Below, piece after piece: positions 21,877 through 31,307 of a DNA stretch of 64,000 bases. The position numbers and the translations under genes are program-made. The stretch lies in the NCBI GenBank assembly GCA_916048095.2, contig OU696595.1:335001-399000 (forward strand). Reading direction: 5' to 3'. Positions within the stretch are counted from its first letter, which is position 1. The number at the start of each line of letters is the position of its first letter. The notes beneath the pieces were generated by a model. The model made no database searches. It was not told where the DNA came from and saw only the letters and a program-made list of their open reading frames with translations. The DNA is from Sacculina carcini. Lineage: Eukaryota > Arthropoda > Thecostraca > Sacculinidae.

Positions 21877-23159
21877 TATTTTGATCAATACAAGTTTACG
21901 TATTATAAAACAAGAATCATTACTTATATTTTTTTATAATTGATATCATTTAGGGCTTCTACTGGTCAATTGATAGGCTTATATAGTGTAACAAAAAAAT
22001 GACAGCAAATCGATAAATTACTGCTTCTGTGTTGATTTTTGAAGATGAATATGAAATCTGATGTTCATCCATATTGTCCTGAATTTCTTATATACAGCAA
22101 TCAACCGGGGCTCTCTTCTTCCTGATGAAGTCGTATCAACTGTTACATAGTGTGAGCTATTCAGATTGTTTTAGATCAGATGTTCATTGAAACATTGTTG
22201 CACAGACAAATTTGTATGCAGCCCAACAAAGTAGATCGCTGAATGTGACAGCAGATGATATTTTACTAATGCTTGGAGGATTCATGTTGAGTTGATATGC
22301 TGAATATCCTAACAATAGGTTGTATTGGAGTCGTAAAGATGATGGTCCTGGCAGAACCGTAGCAACCGCCCCATCACCCTCCCCCCGCCGGGGCGGCCCG
22401 AGTGTTGAGGAGCCCCGTTGACTGACACATGCTATTGAAATATATTCTAAAATAGTGTATAAAGGTATCGTAAGTCTCCAGGATATCGAGGGGCTGCTCG
22501 AAATTGCATTTGCCCAAAGTCGTATCCCTATTATAATGCTGCTGTATTTACAATGGGCAGTCGCGGCGCCAAGGGGATCTTGAGGGGCTACTGCCATCCC
22601 CCCAATATGTCAAGCCCACCCTAAGCCTCCCCCAAAATCATAATCATGGACATAAAATCTCTTTCCACTGTAAATGAAGCTTTACTGCCTACAGTAATCG
22701 TATTTGTCCTTATCCGCCTCAGTCCCCCATCCTGAGTCCTCCTCAGTCCCCCATCCTGAGTCCTCCTCAGTCCCCCATCCTGAGTCCTCCTCAGTCCCCC
22801 ATCCCATCATCAGTCCCAAAATCCTGACGCCGCCACTGATAATGGGGGCCAAAATTATTGCCTTCGGTAGGTGGGCATAATACCATTTATCCGCTCTGAG
22901 TCGTGGTAGTTTGACCTAAAACTCGCAATAAAACGGATCATACATGCTGAGTGTTTTCTTCTCATATAATGGAATATTGTCGCTGTTAGGTGCCCAGCGT
23001 CCAGAAAACTGGACAGCTTATATCTTAAATCTGTTAAAAATGTCTTAAAAATATTTTTCTGTGAAATTTACTACAAATGTTGAGTGTGCCATAAATAGGC
23101 GTTCCTGTGAACATCACTCATTTACCTATTTTGGTTAACTTTGGGCATTAATGGGTTAA
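21413..23159. mobile_element. piggyBac-like non-autonomous element (TTAA target)
   Basis: TTAA at 21413-21416 and 23156-23159 flank the element. Its ends are CCCATTAA and TTAATGGG, perfect inverted 8-mers that start CCC and end GGG as piggyBac-type elements do. Just inside lie palindromes of the form GCGTCCA-GAAAAA-TGGACGC (about 21430-21450), with related copies at about 21778 and 22990. The 1.74-kb interior has a (TA)n tract at 21839-21874 and a nested hAT MITE. No transposase frame is visible, so it must rely on an enzyme supplied in trans. Confidence 0.75.
22558..22838. mobile_element. hAT-type MITE nested in the TTAA element
   Basis: The left end CAGTCGCGGCGCCAAGG and the reverse complement of the right end, CAGTGGCGGCGTCAGGA, form terminal inverted repeats. 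Flanks ACAATGGG (22550-22557) and ATAATGGG (22839-22846) are an 8-bp target duplication with one mismatch, the length expected for hAT. Inside is a 22-24-bp minisatellite (CCTCAGTCCCCCATCCTGAG, about four copies at 22713-22806). Confidence 0.75.
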
Positions 23160-23458
23160 TATCTGTGATAACATAATAAGCATGCATATAGCTCGTAGAA
23201 ATCATGTCTGATTCTATATGCGTGTGTAGGCTGCATGTATCGTATTGTATTCATTTTAGAATTCGTGTATAATTTGATATTAGACCTGTTGTAAAATATC
23301 CTTCGCGCACGCCGAATTAATTGCAAAATCGTAATTGTATTTGCATTTTCGGGAATAGCTACTGTAATGATCGTATAATAATAAATATTTTCTAAATATA
23401 CCTGAAAAACTGAATCTAACGTAACTTGACACTAACATTAATTCAAACATTAATAACA

Positions 23459-26400
23459 TATGCAGTCTTCCGAGCGCGGTGCTGGCGTGCGCACGCGACC
23501 GGGGCTCGTCCTCATTCGTGTTATAGTGACTGTGTTATAGTGTTTCGGTGTTCAGTGTGTCATAGTGTTTCAACGTGTTATTAGTGTTTTGTGTTATAGT
23601 GTTTCAGCGTAGTGTCTCAGTGTTTCAGTGCTTCCATGTGTTGTAACAGTGACATCGTGCTGTATTGTTTGATGTATTATTGGCTGTTGCTGCGAGTGCT
23701 CGATCTCGCTCGACCATCAGAGCACCCATGGCGCGCAAATTCTCGCCAGTCAGCTGAGTGCACGCGAGTAACAGGTAACTCAAGGTGGCGACGGCGGGTT
23801 CAACAACCCAGCAATGGCGCAGTGACCGCTAACCTGACAACTGCGAATAGTGTGACGCGTAAATTGCGCATACACAAACACAGGCGTGGCTGTCGCGGTC
23901 AAGGTCGCATCAGATGTACCAGGCGCGGTGTTATACCGGAATCAGGCACAGCAGGGAACTGTGAAGTGACGCAATTGCTCACTCCTCTATCGGTTCTTCC
24001 GGCACTGTCAACTCAGTATATCCACGTAGTTGTCGGGAATCGCCCTGAACTTGCTGCTGCTTGTAGACCTCCACAAGAGCTGGTGAAAGTCCAATGTGTA
24101 GCACCTCGGCGCTGTGGCGGCACCAGTCGGAACAGCACCCTGCGAGTGGGCCATTTGAACGCTCGTTCTCTCATACATAAACTGGAAGAACTGAATGTCT
24201 TTCTTTATAAGCATAATGTGGATGTCCTGTGTGTGTCAGAGACGTGGCTGAAAAGTTGCGTTCTGGATTGTGCCCTCATAGTGCCGGGTTATAGTACGCT
24301 CCGTAATGACAGACCCCACAAGCGAGGTGGCGGAGTGGCTATAATGGCGCGCGACCGCTACACGGTCAAAATGAAAGATAAATCCAAGACGAGTTCTGCA
24401 GTGGAGAGTTTGACGGCTGTCATATCCGGGCCTGGTATCGCTGCTACAACAGTTGTGGTCATGTACCGGCCACCTGACGCCCAGCTGAGCAAATCCATTG
24501 CCGACTTCGAACGGCTCGTCAGCTTGTCCATCGCACTGGGAAAACCGCTGATACTTGTGGGCGATGTGAATTTCAACTGGCTGGACGAGTCGGGCGAAGT
24601 TGAGAGGTATCGTGGGCTCCTGAACGATTATTCGCTGTCACAGCTCATTAAACAGCCAACATACCCCAGTGGGTCATCACTGTTGGACCACATTATCACA
24701 AATGTGTCAGGTGAAAATGTTCACAGCGTCTCTGTGATTGACACCCCATTCGCCGATCACTTACCGATTTTCGCGGACTTCAAGGCCAGATTGAGAGTCA
24801 AGAAACCGCCGCCGACACTCTATCGTCCATGGAGCTGCATCAACTGGGACGAACTCTGTGTACGCCTGTTGAATGCCGACTGGCATGGCCTGGAACAGAG
24901 TGACTGTGTAGATGGCATGGTGGACTGTTTCATGGAAAACTGGAGTGCATGTCTTGATGTATCGTGTCCAATGAAGATGAAAAGACACCACAAAAGTCAC
25001 ACACCATGGGTCTGCCAGTCAGATGAAATAATGTCGCTGAGAGAAAATCGCGACAATTGCTACAGGCGATGGCACAGAGCACGCCAGACAGCAGACGAAG
25101 ACAGTCAGATTGTGACCCAGCTCCGTGATCAATACCACATAGCACGAGACAGGGTTAAATCTGCGATCTGTTCGGAGCAACGGAAATTCCTGGTGGCTGA
25201 AATGCAAACCAGCTGTTCAAGCTTCTGGACGGCCATCAGGAACAGAGTGATCAGGAGCTCATCTACCAAAACGGCCTCAGCGATGGACGAGAGACGAGCC
25301 GACGAGCTAAACGAGCACTTCTTGTCGGTGACTCAGCAGTTGGCGACGTGTGCTGAGAGGAGAGCAGACAAAAATTTCGCGTCCCGACCGCCCACAGTCT
25401 GCAGTGCCTCGTTTCGTGGACACAGCATCACTCTCCCGGAACTTAGCAGCGTGGTCCAACGCATGAAGTCTGCATCTTCTGTCGGGACTGACGGTATACC
25501 ACTCTTCGCCATCAAGCGCACATTCGCTGTCGTCGGCCCGATTCTGTTGAGGATTGTCAACTGTTCTCTGCGATCCAACAGATTTTCACAGCAATGGAAA
25601 ATTGCTGTAGTCGTGCCCATACCAAAAACGCCGAATGCGTCCGACAAAAACGATTTTCGCCCCATATCACTTCTGTGTTCACCGTCGAAAATTCTGGAGA
25701 AGGTCTACTGTGCCCAGCTGTCGAACTATTTTTCAGAAAATTGTCTCTTGTACAGCAGGCAGTACGCGTACCGCTCCTCTCACTCGACAGAGCATGCTCT
25801 CCTCGATACCATTCAGCACGTCACTGACGCCATCGAAAACAAAGAAGTGACGCTGCTGGTATCATTAGATTTGAGCAAAGCCTTCGACACGGTGGACCAC
25901 AGTCAGTTGTGCGACAAGTTGTCATGGTATGGTGTGCAGAGCGACTGGATCGACAGCTACTTGACCGGACGGCGGCAGTTTGTGCGCGGTGGAGGTGAGG
26001 TGTTGTCTGTGCCGATCGGTGTACCGCAAGGGTCATCTCTGGGGCCTCTCCTGTTCGTCATTTACACTAATGAGGTCGCCAGCTTCATGACGAATGGCAG
26101 GCTCATATCTTATGCAGATGACACTCAACTCATGTGGTCAGCACCACCAGCCAGACTCGCCGAGACACTGCACAGTGCTGGGGCGTGCCTCGATCAAATA
26201 TGCGAATGGTACACAAAAAATGGCATGACTTTGAATCCAAAAAAGACTCAGCTGATGGTACTGGGAACCAGGGAGCTGTTGAGGAGAGTTGGAGCTGTCC
26301 AGATGAGCGTCGCAGGGGAACCTGTTAACAGCCAGCCCTCCATGAGACTGCCCGGTGTTTCGCTGGACCAGGCTCTCAACTGGGACGTTCACGTCGGTCA

Positions 26401-27280
26401 GATGGTCCGCGGCTGTAACGCGATGGTGTCGACGCTCTTCAAGCTGCGAGGATCACTCACCTCGTCTACGCTCAAACGTCTTGTGGAGTCTCTGGTCTTC
26501 CCCAAGCTGAGGTACTGTGTGTCGGTGTGTGGCGGGGCCAATCAGCAGCAAATGTCGCGGGTGGATGGAGTGCTGAAACTAGCAGCTAGACTGGTCTCCC
26601 TAAAGGGCAAACGTGACGGTGTCTCGTCCTTTCTGCAGGAATCGGGCTGGCCCACAGCAAGAGACATCGTCCGGCGCCATGATGTCAGACTCGTCATCCG
26701 GATGCTGAAGGACAGCAATGCTCCTGATTCGCTGCGTTCCCTTTTTGTGCACCGCAGCCAAGTCACAGCGAGGAAAACTCGTGCAACGTGTGCCGGAGCG
26801 CTGGAGTTACCCAAGACTAGACTCAGCTGCACGCGAAAACTTTTTGCCTACAGAGCGGCCGCAGCCTACAATGACGTCCTCTCATCGAGATAGACATATG
26901 TGTGCTCATCTAGTCTATGATATTTAGTTGCTTTTACTGACTCGGTGGACTTTTGTTTTTTAACTTTTTCGACCTGTATGTTGTCCAGCGTTTTTATAGT
27001 TTAATCATTGATATAATTGACGTTATGGACTTTTTTACTCTAATTGACCTTCATGCACTGTTCAATGTCTTCATACACTTCATATACTTCATATCTCTTC
27101 ATTACTTGCAATTAACATTTTTGACTTATATCCCTCACTTATATATATGTTGTCTGGTTGTGTGCGTCTAATTTGTTCTTTGTGTGTATATCGTGTGTGT
27201 ACTGTTTCATTGTGCTGTAACGATGTCTGTAATAACCTATTTTCGGATGGACATTGAAATAAATAATAATAATAATAATT
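23459..27280 (+). mobile_element. Full-length LINE with 13-bp target-site duplication
   Basis: The 13-mer AACATTAATAACA occurs at 23446-23458 and again at 27281-27293, immediately outside the element. The 5' UTR (23459-23611) has irregular repeats of GTGTTATAGTGTTTC. The 3' UTR ends AATAAATAATAATAATAATT, a short (AAT)n tail rather than poly(A). The copy is 3822 bp, sits in the sense direction in a PPIP5K intron, and looks complete. Confidence 0.85.
23612..26893 (+). CDS. LINE ORF2-type protein: APE endonuclease and reverse transcriptase
   Basis: An uninterrupted frame of 1093 codons. An N-terminal basic region of about 170 residues (RWRRRV, HKHRRGCRG) may bind nucleic acid. An APE-type endonuclease follows: VGHLNARSLIHKLEEL, VSETWLKS, GGGVAIMARD, LVGDVNFNWLD, LLDHIITN, PFADHLPI. 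Then comes the reverse transcriptase: FRPISLLCSPSKILEKV, LDLSKAFDTVDHSQL, GVPQGSSLGPLLFVIYTN and the catalytic YADDTQLM. There is no RNase H and no CCHC tail, which points to the CR1/L2/Jockey side of the LINE tree. The protein would nick DNA and copy its own RNA at the target. No separate ORF1 is seen, and the true start codon could be a later ATG. All catalytic motifs are present, so the copy may be active. Confidence 0.9.
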   Translation: MSQCFSASMCCNSDIVLYCLMYYWLLLRVLDLARPSEHPWRANSRQSAECTRVTGNSRWRRRVQQPSNGAVTANLTTANSVTRKLRIHKHRRGCRGQGRIRCTRRGVIPESGTAGNCEVTQLLTPLSVLPALSTQYIHVVVGNRPELAAACRPPQELVKVQCVAPRRCGGTSRNSTLRVGHLNARSLIHKLEELNVFLYKHNVDVLCVSETWLKSCVLDCALIVPGYSTLRNDRPHKRGGGVAIMARDRYTVKMKDKSKTSSAVESLTAVISGPGIAATTVVVMYRPPDAQLSKSIADFERLVSLSIALGKPLILVGDVNFNWLDESGEVERYRGLLNDYSLSQLIKQPTYPSGSSLLDHIITNVSGENVHSVSVIDTPFADHLPIFADFKARLRVKKPPPTLYRPWSCINWDELCVRLLNADWHGLEQSDCVDGMVDCFMENWSACLDVSCPMKMKRHHKSHTPWVCQSDEIMSLRENRDNCYRRWHRARQTADEDSQIVTQLRDQYHIARDRVKSAICSEQRKFLVAEMQTSCSSFWTAIRNRVIRSSSTKTASAMDERRADELNEHFLSVTQQLATCAERRADKNFASRPPTVCSASFRGHSITLPELSSVVQRMKSASSVGTDGIPLFAIKRTFAVVGPILLRIVNCSLRSNRFSQQWKIAVVVPIPKTPNASDKNDFRPISLLCSPSKILEKVYCAQLSNYFSENCLLYSRQYAYRSSHSTEHALLDTIQHVTDAIENKEVTLLVSLDLSKAFDTVDHSQLCDKLSWYGVQSDWIDSYLTGRRQFVRGGGEVLSVPIGVPQGSSLGPLLFVIYTNEVASFMTNGRLISYADDTQLMWSAPPARLAETLHSAGACLDQICEWYTKNGMTLNPKKTQLMVLGTRELLRRVGAVQMSVAGEPVNSQPSMRLPGVSLDQALNWDVHVGQMVRGCNAMVSTLFKLRGSLTSSTLKRLVESLVFPKLRYCVSVCGGANQQQMSRVDGVLKLAARLVSLKGKRDGVSSFLQESGWPTARDIVRRHDVRLVIRMLKDSNAPDSLRSLFVHRSQVTARKTRATCAGALELPKTRLSCTRKLFAYRAAAAYNDVLSSR

Positions 27281-27479
27281 AACATTAATAACACTGATAA
27301 CAGTAAACATTTATAATATTCGCCACATAATTTCAACACTTTACTATACCGTATCTATACCGTACGTGCGTATGCGTATGTATGTGTGTGTACCTATAAA
27401 TGTCGTGTGTGTGCCGTTTAATGTTTCCATATCCCACATCCTGTATTCCCTAATTCCTACCAAATACCTCATATTCCGT

Positions 27480-27605
27480 ATCTCCTTTTCAATACTTCGT
27501 GTTCAATACTTGGTGCTCAGTACTTGGTATTCAATACTTGGTATTCAGTACTTTGTATTCAGTACTTTGTATTCAGTACTTTGTATTCGTCACTTGGTAT
27601 TCGAT
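27480..27605. repeat. 15-bp minisatellite (ATTCAGTACTTTGT units)
   Basis: About eight consecutive variants of TATTCAATACTTGG / TATTCAGTACTTTG. The array ends about 30 bp before the acceptor of the exon at 27633. Confidence 0.85.
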
Positions 27606-27632
27606 GATTGGCGGTGGTGTTTTGTTGGTCAG

Positions 27633-27769
27633 GAGTACGGCTTGACGCGCCAGGAGAAAGTGTCGATCGGGCACGGCATTTGCACGCCGCTGTTGCTCAA
27701 AATACGCGCCGATCTGTTGCGCAACGTTGACGACACCACCGAAGACAACGTGAACAGACTGAACCCCAG
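27633..27769 (+). CDS. PPIP5K: PPIP5K exon (phosphatase-like domain, part 6)
   Basis: Encodes [20 protein letters not shown] then KIRADLLRN and ends NRLNP. It is contiguous with VIVPQ of the previous exon, the usual VIPQEYG junction of the family. The acceptor is TCAG ending at 27632. The donor is GTGCAC at 27770. It starts in phase 0 and ends with two bases (AG); with the next exon's A these give arginine before YSRGV. The NRLNPRYS wording is closer to protostome than to vertebrate orthologues, from memory of the family. Confidence 0.95.
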
Positions 27770-27784
27770 GTGCACCGGAACCCG

Positions 27785-28370
27785 GAGTCTTCTGCTTACT
27801 AACTCCTGGTTACCATGTGCCAATGTGGTTTTGACTCAATATCTTCTGCTTCCTGGTACCGAGGTTCTGGTTCCCAAGTTGCAATCAATTTGTTTCTCCT
27901 GCATGATTTGTTGATTGTTAGCTCCTGGTTCCCCTGTGTGAAATATGTTTGGTGCCTGCTTGATGCACCTGGAGTTCTTCTGGTGCCTCTCGGTTCCACT
28001 GTGGGTATTTCGTTTTGTGGTTATTCTCTGGTTTCCGTGTGGGAAATGTGTTGATGTGGAGTTATTTGTTCCCATGAGGGAAATTTCTTTTTAGGTACTC
28101 AATGATTTCTCATGTGGGAATTGTGTTAGGTGTTATCTGACTTATTCCCAAGTGGGAACTATCTTTGATAGATATTCCCTGGTTCCAGTGTGGTAACTGT
28201 GCTACTGAATACCTGATGCTCCTTCTGTGGGAAATTTGTTTTGTGGGTTCTTGCTAGTTGCCAGTCGGTAACTCTATCCGGGGGCATATTTCCATTCCCA
28301 GGTGGTAATCTTATACTTGGTTGCAAGCGGTTTCCCATGTGGGAACATGTTAGTTATTGTTGGCATTGTT
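27785..28370. repeat. Degenerate TGGTTCCCATGTGGGAA minisatellite
   Basis: Roughly a dozen degenerate units of 40-55 bp, each containing a form of TTCCCATGTGGGAA followed by a T/G-rich spacer. No coding signal. It follows the donor of the exon at 27633 directly. Confidence 0.7.
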
Positions 28371-28480
28371 GAGTTGTCTTGGTCTCAATGACAACTCATA
28401 TTTATCGAGAAATTACAGAATCTGCATCCTTCCATATGGTGTCTTCTTTTCATAGGACAGACTTGAAGCGTTTTCTTTTT

Positions 28481-28792
28481 AAAGCTTGAATGCCTCCAGT
28501 CACAGCTGCTACACGGGAAGAACTCGAAGCTTATGAGCTCACAGGCGTGCCCCGTGCAGCTCGCTGCCACCGCAGAACCGACCCTCTCCACGCTATGGCG
28601 CCACAAGAACGAAATACGTATTAGAGAGGGCCACCTCTCCAGAATGCATGACACAACACATGACTGATATATGGTACCATTTATTGCTGGGTGGACAGGG
28701 GCTGTTGTATTACATAGTTCTCCTTCGCCGGGTTTCGAACCACGGACCTCCCGCTTATGAGGCTGGTGTTCTACCACTACACCACGGAGTCC
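28481..28792 (-). mobile_element. tRNA-derived SINE, copy 1
   Basis: On the minus strand the head GGACTCCGTGGTGTAGTGGT holds an A box (TGGTGTAGTGG) and, about 45 nt later, a B box (GTTCGAAACCC). Stems pair poorly, so it is not a functional tRNA. The body contains GGTACCATATATCAGTCATG, then GTGGCGCCATAGCGTGGAGA and GGTGGCAGCGAGCTGCACGG. The same body occurs at 40849-41125 and, eroded, at 41830-41944, which defines a family. The head is expected to provide a polymerase III promoter. Confidence 0.85.
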
Positions 28793-29122
28793 AAACAATC
28801 CGTATTAATAACGATCCTTTTATGAATACGTATCTTGTTAAAAATTGTGTATCTTGTAAAAATCTTGTAAAAATGTGAGCTATTACAATAAAACCAGTAC
28901 ACTTCATAACGTTACACTTATATAATATATATCATTATATTCATCATAATATTGATTGGCATTTTATATAATTGTGTATGACATTTCTTGATGCTATCGT
29001 TAATATAGGTTTTGTTTATTATTCTGTATATCACTATTAGTGTTGAATATTGCGATGAGTTTATTTTACTAAAACATCATTAGTTTTATTCGTTCTATTT
29101 ATCTCTATATGTTTGGTTTTAA
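28793..29122. other. Intron sequence without recognisable features
   Basis: AT-rich sequence between the SINE and the pogo-like MITE. I see no gene, exon or repeat structure. Confidence 0.6.
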
Positions 29123-29124
29123 TA

Positions 29125-29426
29125 CAGTGTAGCCCGGATATAAGAGAACCATAGATATAAGAGACCCGGTTATAAGAGAACCTCGGTTATAAGAGACCCG
29201 GTTATAAGAGAACCTCGATATAAGAGATCCCGTTATAAGATAACCTCGATTTAAGATACCCGGTTATAAGAGACCCGGTTATAAGAGATCCGGTTATAAG
29301 ATAACCTCGGTTATAAGAGAGTATTTCTTCAGGACCGATTTCTATACTTCTATACGTGTAATTTGGCCCTCATATATGATACTTTTTCTCCACTGTCGAC
29401 AACTCTCTTATGTCCCAGGTGCACTG
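29125..29426. mobile_element. pogo/Tigger-like MITE
   Basis: The left end CAGTGTAGCCCGGATATAAG and the reverse complement of the right end, CAGTGCACCTGGGACATAAG, form terminal repeats. TA flanks both sides (29123-29124 and 29427-29428). The left half is a tandem array of about twelve 16-bp units (CCCGGTTATAAGAGAA and variants), apparently grown from the terminal repeat itself. No transposase. Confidence 0.85.
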
Positions 29427-29617
29427 TATGTGGAAACTTGGCTGACTTTGTATTCACGTATATGCACACACAAACACTCACACAGGGACACACAGACACA
29501 CACACACGTACATACACACACATACACACACACACGCTGGGCTTTCTCAGCCAATATCTATGGTCTTCGTTTATTTATTGTCTAATAAAACTATTACTCC
29601 GGCTTCATTGTTGTAAA

Positions 29618-29620
<3 letters not shown>

Positions 29621-29667
<47 letters not shown>
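29621..29667. repeat. (GT)n tract before a PPIP5K acceptor
   Basis: About 23 GT units end 7 nt before the acceptor of the exon at 29675. Confidence 0.95.
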
Positions 29668-29674
29668 GTGACAG

Positions 29675-29789
29675 ATATTCGCGAGGGGTGTCCAGTCCTC
29701 AGCGACACGTGAGAACACGGCTGTATTTCACCAGCGAGAGTCACATCCACTCTCTGCTCACCATGCTGCGATACGGCAGTCTCACAGAC
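29675..29789 (+). CDS. PPIP5K: PPIP5K exon (phosphatase-like domain, part 7)
   Basis: Encodes [20 protein letters not shown] then [18 protein letters not shown]. The [16 protein letters not shown] block is nearly invariant in PPIP5K. Its ESH-I-H segment occupies the position of the C-terminal active-site motif of histidine acid phosphatases. The acceptor is ACAG ending at 29674 and the donor is GTACCA at 29790. It begins with one base completing arginine and ends in phase 0. An (AC)n-based array starts 13 nt after the donor. Confidence 0.97.
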
Positions 29790-29799
29790 GTACCAACTC

Positions 29800-29894
29800 A
29801 CACACACACACACACTGACACACACACTGACACACACACTGACACACACACACTGACACACACACTGACACACACACACTGACACACACACACA
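29800..29894. repeat. (ACACACTG)n-type repeat after a donor site
   Basis: (AC)n interrupted at intervals by TG, running from just inside the intron after the exon at 29675. Confidence 0.9.
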
Positions 29895-30158
29895 CATTAC
29901 ATTACATTAGGTATATACATAGTGCTCCAAAAAATGTAACTACTTTCATTGGTCTTTATTCGAACAGATTTTGAATGACAAGCTTAATACGCGAGATTCA
30001 TCAAGTCAACAAGTTTGGATTATGTTTGAAAGTTAAGCAAACTTCTGTATTTATATAGCGCCCTACACCTAGAGGATCTCTAGGGCTCTGCACACCCGCA
30101 TACACACACACACACACACACACAAACGCACACACACACACAAACGCGCACACACACA

Positions 30159-30196
<38 letters not shown>

Positions 30197-30900
30197 CAAA
30201 CACACATAGCCACGCACACACAGAAAGTGAAAGGTAAAGAAAGAAGAGAGATATTTTACACCTTATAATAATCACTAATATCACTAGACAATGTTCTCTA
30301 GAGTATAATACGATTTCACAATGAAAACGTTCTTAGAGTGTTTTTTGAAAACAGGGATAGAATTGATAGAACGTAGTTATGGGGAGAGCTTATTGTAAAT
30401 ATGGAGTCCTAAGATAGAGAGACAACGATTATAGTGAGTATGTCTAGAAGAAAAAGCAGGTTCCAGTATGGGACTAGAATCATCAGATGATCTAAGTGAA
30501 TGCGTAGATTTTTTAAAGACATAAGTTTAAATAAATACGAGGGCTTACGAAGAATAAGGGTAGAATGAATAATTAAGCAGATGCGGCAGTCAATAAGTGC
30601 CTTAATAGGGAGAAGTCCTTACTTTTGTAGAAAGAGAGAGACATGAGAGCCAGCAGGGAGATTGTATGTTAGACGACAGGATTTATTAATAACAGATTGA
30701 AGTTTCCGAAGCTGGCGGTGGTTAAGAGAAAGAAAAGGCGAGCAACAATATTGAATCCTACTAAGAATGAAATAATTAGCTAGTTTAAAGGCAGCAGAGA
30801 CAGTTAAGTATCTACAGATAGAATAGACTCGCCTAATATGAAAGTTATTGTAGTTGTATTGCAGAACAAATGATGTACGATGAAATATATAAAACACAAT
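29895..30900 (-). pseudogene. L2/CR1-like LINE 3' fragment
   Basis: On the minus strand the frame 30897-30619 encodes RRVYSICRYLTVSAAFKLAN, YFILSRIQYCC and LNHRQLRKLQSVINKSCRL, the thumb region just after the RT active site in CR1/L2-type LINEs. It then decays. The 3' UTR ends with a short inverted pair (TAGAG..CTCTAG) and the tail TTTATATAGCGCCCTACACC-type signature read on the plus strand at about 30047-30095. That signature is bordered by (AC)n at 30100-30200 and by TTAC/ATTACATT units. It is the same family as 38883-40325. 5' truncated; no TSD identified. Confidence 0.75.
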
Positions 30901-30958
30901 CGCACAATCTCACACCTTGTAAATACACGCAACACTCATTATGCACACCGCCGTACAC

Positions 30959-31307
30959 TGTAACTCAACGCTTCCGCGCACCGTTCACACTCACATCATG
31001 AACGCTCGATCTCGTCTCCAATGAAACTGAACGCGTCATCGAACCCCCTTTACACTGCCCATACTTCCCCCAGTTACATCGCCACCAAGACAGTACAGGA
31101 TAGACGCACACGCGCACACATACACACCCACACATACACATGACTCCACACACACATACACGGCGTCTGCCAACGCGACCAGTGCTGCGCGTGCACACAG
31201 ACACACATACATACAAATGTTGAATCGCATGTAAGGAAACGTTCAATTTATCGAACATCTCGCGCATCGCTGGCTCTGGCGCCTCGGATCAACAATATGA
31301 AATTACA
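30959..31307 (-). repeat. LTR of Gypsy-D (3' LTR)
   Basis: The right edge at 31307 is well supported: on the minus strand the purine tract CAACAGGGGGAG is followed directly by TGTAATTTCATATTG. The left edge is either TGTAAC at 30959 or TGTAAAT at 30918, both giving TGTAA/TTACA ends. No second LTR is present beyond 33113. Confidence 0.6.

Noticed and set aside
22184-22597. 137-codon minus-strand frame in the TTAA element
   Set aside because: It runs across the boundary of the nested hAT MITE and shows no transposase motif, so it is a chance frame.
28716-28792. tRNA gene on the minus strand (apparent CAT anticodon)
   Set aside because: A and B boxes are present but the acceptor, anticodon and T stems have mismatches, and the sequence continues into a repeated SINE body.
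29125-29330. CRISPR-like regular short repeats
   Set aside because: The units are contiguous with no unique spacers, lie inside a TIR-bounded MITE, and the genome is eukaryotic.
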